The notes under the pieces were generated by a model. It searched no databases, was not told the origin of the DNA, and worked only from the letters and a program-made list of their open reading frames with translations. DNA of 21,478 bases from JBBKWG01 sp037968835. GTDB taxonomy: Bacteria; Pseudomonadota; Alphaproteobacteria; Rhodobacterales; Rhodobacteraceae. Shown piece by piece: positions 20,262-21,478 of this stretch (its first letter is position 1; the number at the start of each line of letters is the position of its first letter). Location: assembly GCA_037968835.1 (NCBI GenBank), contig JBBKWG010000286.1:1-21478 (forward strand). The letters run 5' to 3'. Made by a program: the position numbers and the translations under genes.

Positions 20262-20951
20262 TCAGGCGACCAGTCGATAGCCACCCGACTCGGTTACTAG
20301 TAAACGCGCATTTGACGGGTCTGGCTCGATTTTTTGACGCAAACGGTAAATATGTGTCTCGAGTGTGTGAGTTGTGACACCCGCGTTATAGCCCCAAACC
20401 TCGTGCAGCAAGATGTCGCGCGGCACCACGCCCTCGGATGCACGGTACAAGAACTTGAGAATATTGGTTTCTTTTTCGGTCAGCCGAATTTTCTTGTCGT
20501 TTTCGTCGATCAGCATTTTTTGAGCGGGCTGGAATGTATAGGGTCCAAGCTGAAAAACTGCATCTTCTGATTGTTCGTGTTGACGCAACTGTGCGCGTAT
20601 GCGGGCCAATAAGACCGGAAACTTGAACGGTTTGGAGACATAATCGTTCGCCCCGGCGTCAAGGCCCAGAATGGTGTCGGCATCTGTATCGTGACCTGTC
20701 AGCATGAGAACGGGGCATTTCACGCCATGTTTTCTGAGGACCCGGCACAATTCGCGCCCGTCCGTGTCAGGCAGGCCGACGTCGAGAATGACCAGATCGA
20801 ACAACCCCGCTTTGACCTTTTCCATCGCGGCCGCGCCGCTGTCGGCTTCGAAGACATCGAAATCTTCAGTCATGACCAACTGCTCACCCAGCGCTTCGCG
20901 CAGATCGTCATCATCGTCGACAAGCAGGATCTTCTTTACGTTCTGTGACAT
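20262..20951 (-). CDS. cenR: OmpR-family response regulator, CenR-like
   Basis: 229 residues: a receiver domain (about 7-120) plus an OmpR/PhoB winged helix (about 130-229). The acidic pocket is DDDDD (12-16), the phosphoacceptor is Asp57 in LVILDVGLPD, with Thr85 and Lys107 (SKPFKFPVLLARIRAQLRQH). The DNA-binding part ends in THTLETHIYRLRQKIEPDPS and ARLLVTESGGYRLVA. This ending and RAQLRQHEQSEDAVF are, from memory, typical of the alphaproteobacterial CenR, an essential cell-envelope regulator, so the symbol is likely but not certain. No histidine kinase is adjacent (CenK is normally elsewhere). Start: the ATG at 20951 has GGAGG at good spacing; an in-frame GTG at 20963 would add four residues and overlaps that site. 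It is monocistronic with its own terminator. Confidence 0.9.
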   Translation of the reverse strand: MSQNVKKILLVDDDDDLREALGEQLVMTEDFDVFEADSGAAAMEKVKAGLFDLVILDVGLPDTDGRELCRVLRKHGVKCPVLMLTGHDTDADTILGLDAGANDYVSKPFKFPVLLARIRAQLRQHEQSEDAVFQLGPYTFQPAQKMLIDENDKKIRLTEKETNILKFLYRASEGVVPRDILLHEVWGYNAGVTTHTLETHIYRLRQKIEPDPSNARLLVTESGGYRLVA

Positions 20952-21107
20952 GGCGTCCTCCACGAACTCGTTTCATTACATGTGTTGCCCCGGGAGCCAT
21001 CCGGCAAGAATTGCTGCACTTTCTCACGGCCATGTGTCGGAAGTGGTGGAAATGTTTCAAATTCTGTCAAACGGGGATAGAGGATCGGTAATATCGACAA
21101 GGATGCC

Positions 21108-21478
21108 ATGACCCTGCTTCCCACATTGACCGAACGGATCGCCCGCGCCCGCACAGACTTGCGTCTGGGTCTGCCCGTAGTATTGGCTGGCAAGTCCGGC
21201 TCTGCGCTTGTTTTCGCTGCCGAGGGCCTGAGCGACGAACGACTTGCCGCCGCGCGCATGATCGCTCAGCCGGTCCTTGCGATTACGTCCCGACGCGCTG
21301 AAACCTTGCGGGCCCGACCCTACGATGGCGATCTGGCGCGGCTATCGGTTCCCAATGACGCCACAGCGAATTGGATCGCCTGCGTCGCCGATCCAAAGGA
21401 CGATCTGTCCCAACCGATGAAAGGTCCGTTCACCGCACTCAGGGACGGCCCCGCCGATCTGCACCGGACCGCCATCGA
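21108..21478 (+). CDS. ribA: GTP cyclohydrolase II (RibA), N-terminal part, truncated by the window edge
   Basis: The first 123 residues of a protein that continues beyond the window. It opens MTLLPTLTERIARARTDLRL, followed by PVVLAGKSGSALVFAAEGLS, ITSRRAETLRARPYDGDLAR and MKGPFTALRDGPADLHRTAI. This matches the roughly 130-residue N-terminal extension found before the catalytic domain in Rhodobacterales GTP cyclohydrolase II, which makes the riboflavin precursor 2,5-diamino-6-ribosylamino-4(3H)-pyrimidinone 5'-phosphate from GTP. The zinc-binding catalytic residues are not in view, so the assignment rests on the extension and is moderately sure. Start: ATG with AAGGA nearby (21099-21103). It is divergent from the response regulator gene, with 156 bases between them. 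Confidence 0.75.
   Translation, partial: MTLLPTLTERIARARTDLRLGLPVVLAGKSGSALVFAAEGLSDERLAAARMIAQPVLAITSRRAETLRARPYDGDLARLSVPNDATANWIACVADPKDDLSQPMKGPFTALRDGPADLHRTAI

Noticed and set aside
21065..21070. Perfect TTGACA on the - strand upstream of the response regulator
   Set aside because: At 17-18 bases spacing the -10 position reads ACCACT or CACTTC, so no promoter could be supported.
1..21478. tRNA, rRNA, CRISPR, insertion sequence, integrase or riboswitch
   Set aside because: No cloverleaf-like sequence, spaced direct-repeat array, transposase frame or known riboswitch core was found when reading both strands; a covariance-model scan would be needed to exclude small RNAs.

Overview
The window looks like a chromosomal piece of a marine-type alphaproteobacterium, most likely a Rhodobacterales/Roseobacter-group member. 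The grounds are its high G+C content, an F0 ATP synthase cluster ordered atpI-atpB-atpE-atpF'-atpF with no F1 genes attached, a conserved stand-alone CenR-like response regulator, an S16 protein with a long Ala/Glu tail, and a GTP cyclohydrolase II with an N-terminal extension. No tRNA, rRNA, CRISPR array, transposon or phage gene was seen. The order of the housekeeping genes argues against a mobile region.

Layout, left to right. (1) 1-444: C-terminal end of the chromosome-partitioning ATPase SMC (+). (2) 485-1806: an EamA/DMT exporter followed, with an ATGA overlap, by a RidA-family protein (both -). (3) 2098-6288: a + strand information-processing run: ffh, two tandem GNAT acetyltransferases, a small chorismate mutase, rpsP, a 53-codon membrane-peptide gene not picked up by length-filtered calling, and rimM. 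It ends at a hairpin around 6339-6357 and is not followed by trmD/rplS. (4) 6385-8953: the F0 operon (-), with a good sigma70-type promoter at 8982-9010 and a terminator-like hairpin between atpE and atpF'. (5) 9134-10006: an ArsR-family repressor with a probable operator, an antisense 24-residue hydrophobic peptide gene overlapping its 3' end, and a 77-residue two-helix membrane protein. (6) 9981-12593: EamA exporter plus LysR-type regulator (-), with the LysR gene divergent from an FMN-dependent azoreductase (+). (7) 12688-20039: a six-gene sugar/osmolyte uptake operon (-), in transcription order LacI regulator, solute-binding protein, permease 1, permease 2, GH63-like glycosidase, ATPase. 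(8) 20262-20951: CenR-like response regulator (-) with a textbook terminator. (9) 21108-end: start of GTP cyclohydrolase II (+).

The most distinctive system is the carbohydrate operon. A LacI-family repressor gene comes first, and a perfect 16-bp palindrome (CCGAAACCGGTTTCGG) lies just upstream of it, which suggests autoregulation of the whole operon. An 11-bp GC hairpin between the binding-protein and permease genes resembles the mRNA-stabilising hairpins seen in other binding-protein operons. The first permease carries an insert of about 100 residues with DUF11-like features in its first periplasmic loop. The second permease has four extra N-terminal membrane segments. The only enzyme is a cytoplasmic glycosidase of the GH63 / mannosylglycerate-hydrolase-like type. 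The inferred job is import and hydrolysis of a small glycoside, possibly a glycosylglycerate-type compatible solute. The substrate is inference only.

Start codons were chosen by Shine-Dalgarno spacing and family length and differ from the longest reading frame for several genes (atpB GTG, atpI, RidA, binding protein, permease 1, ATPase, rimM, response regulator).
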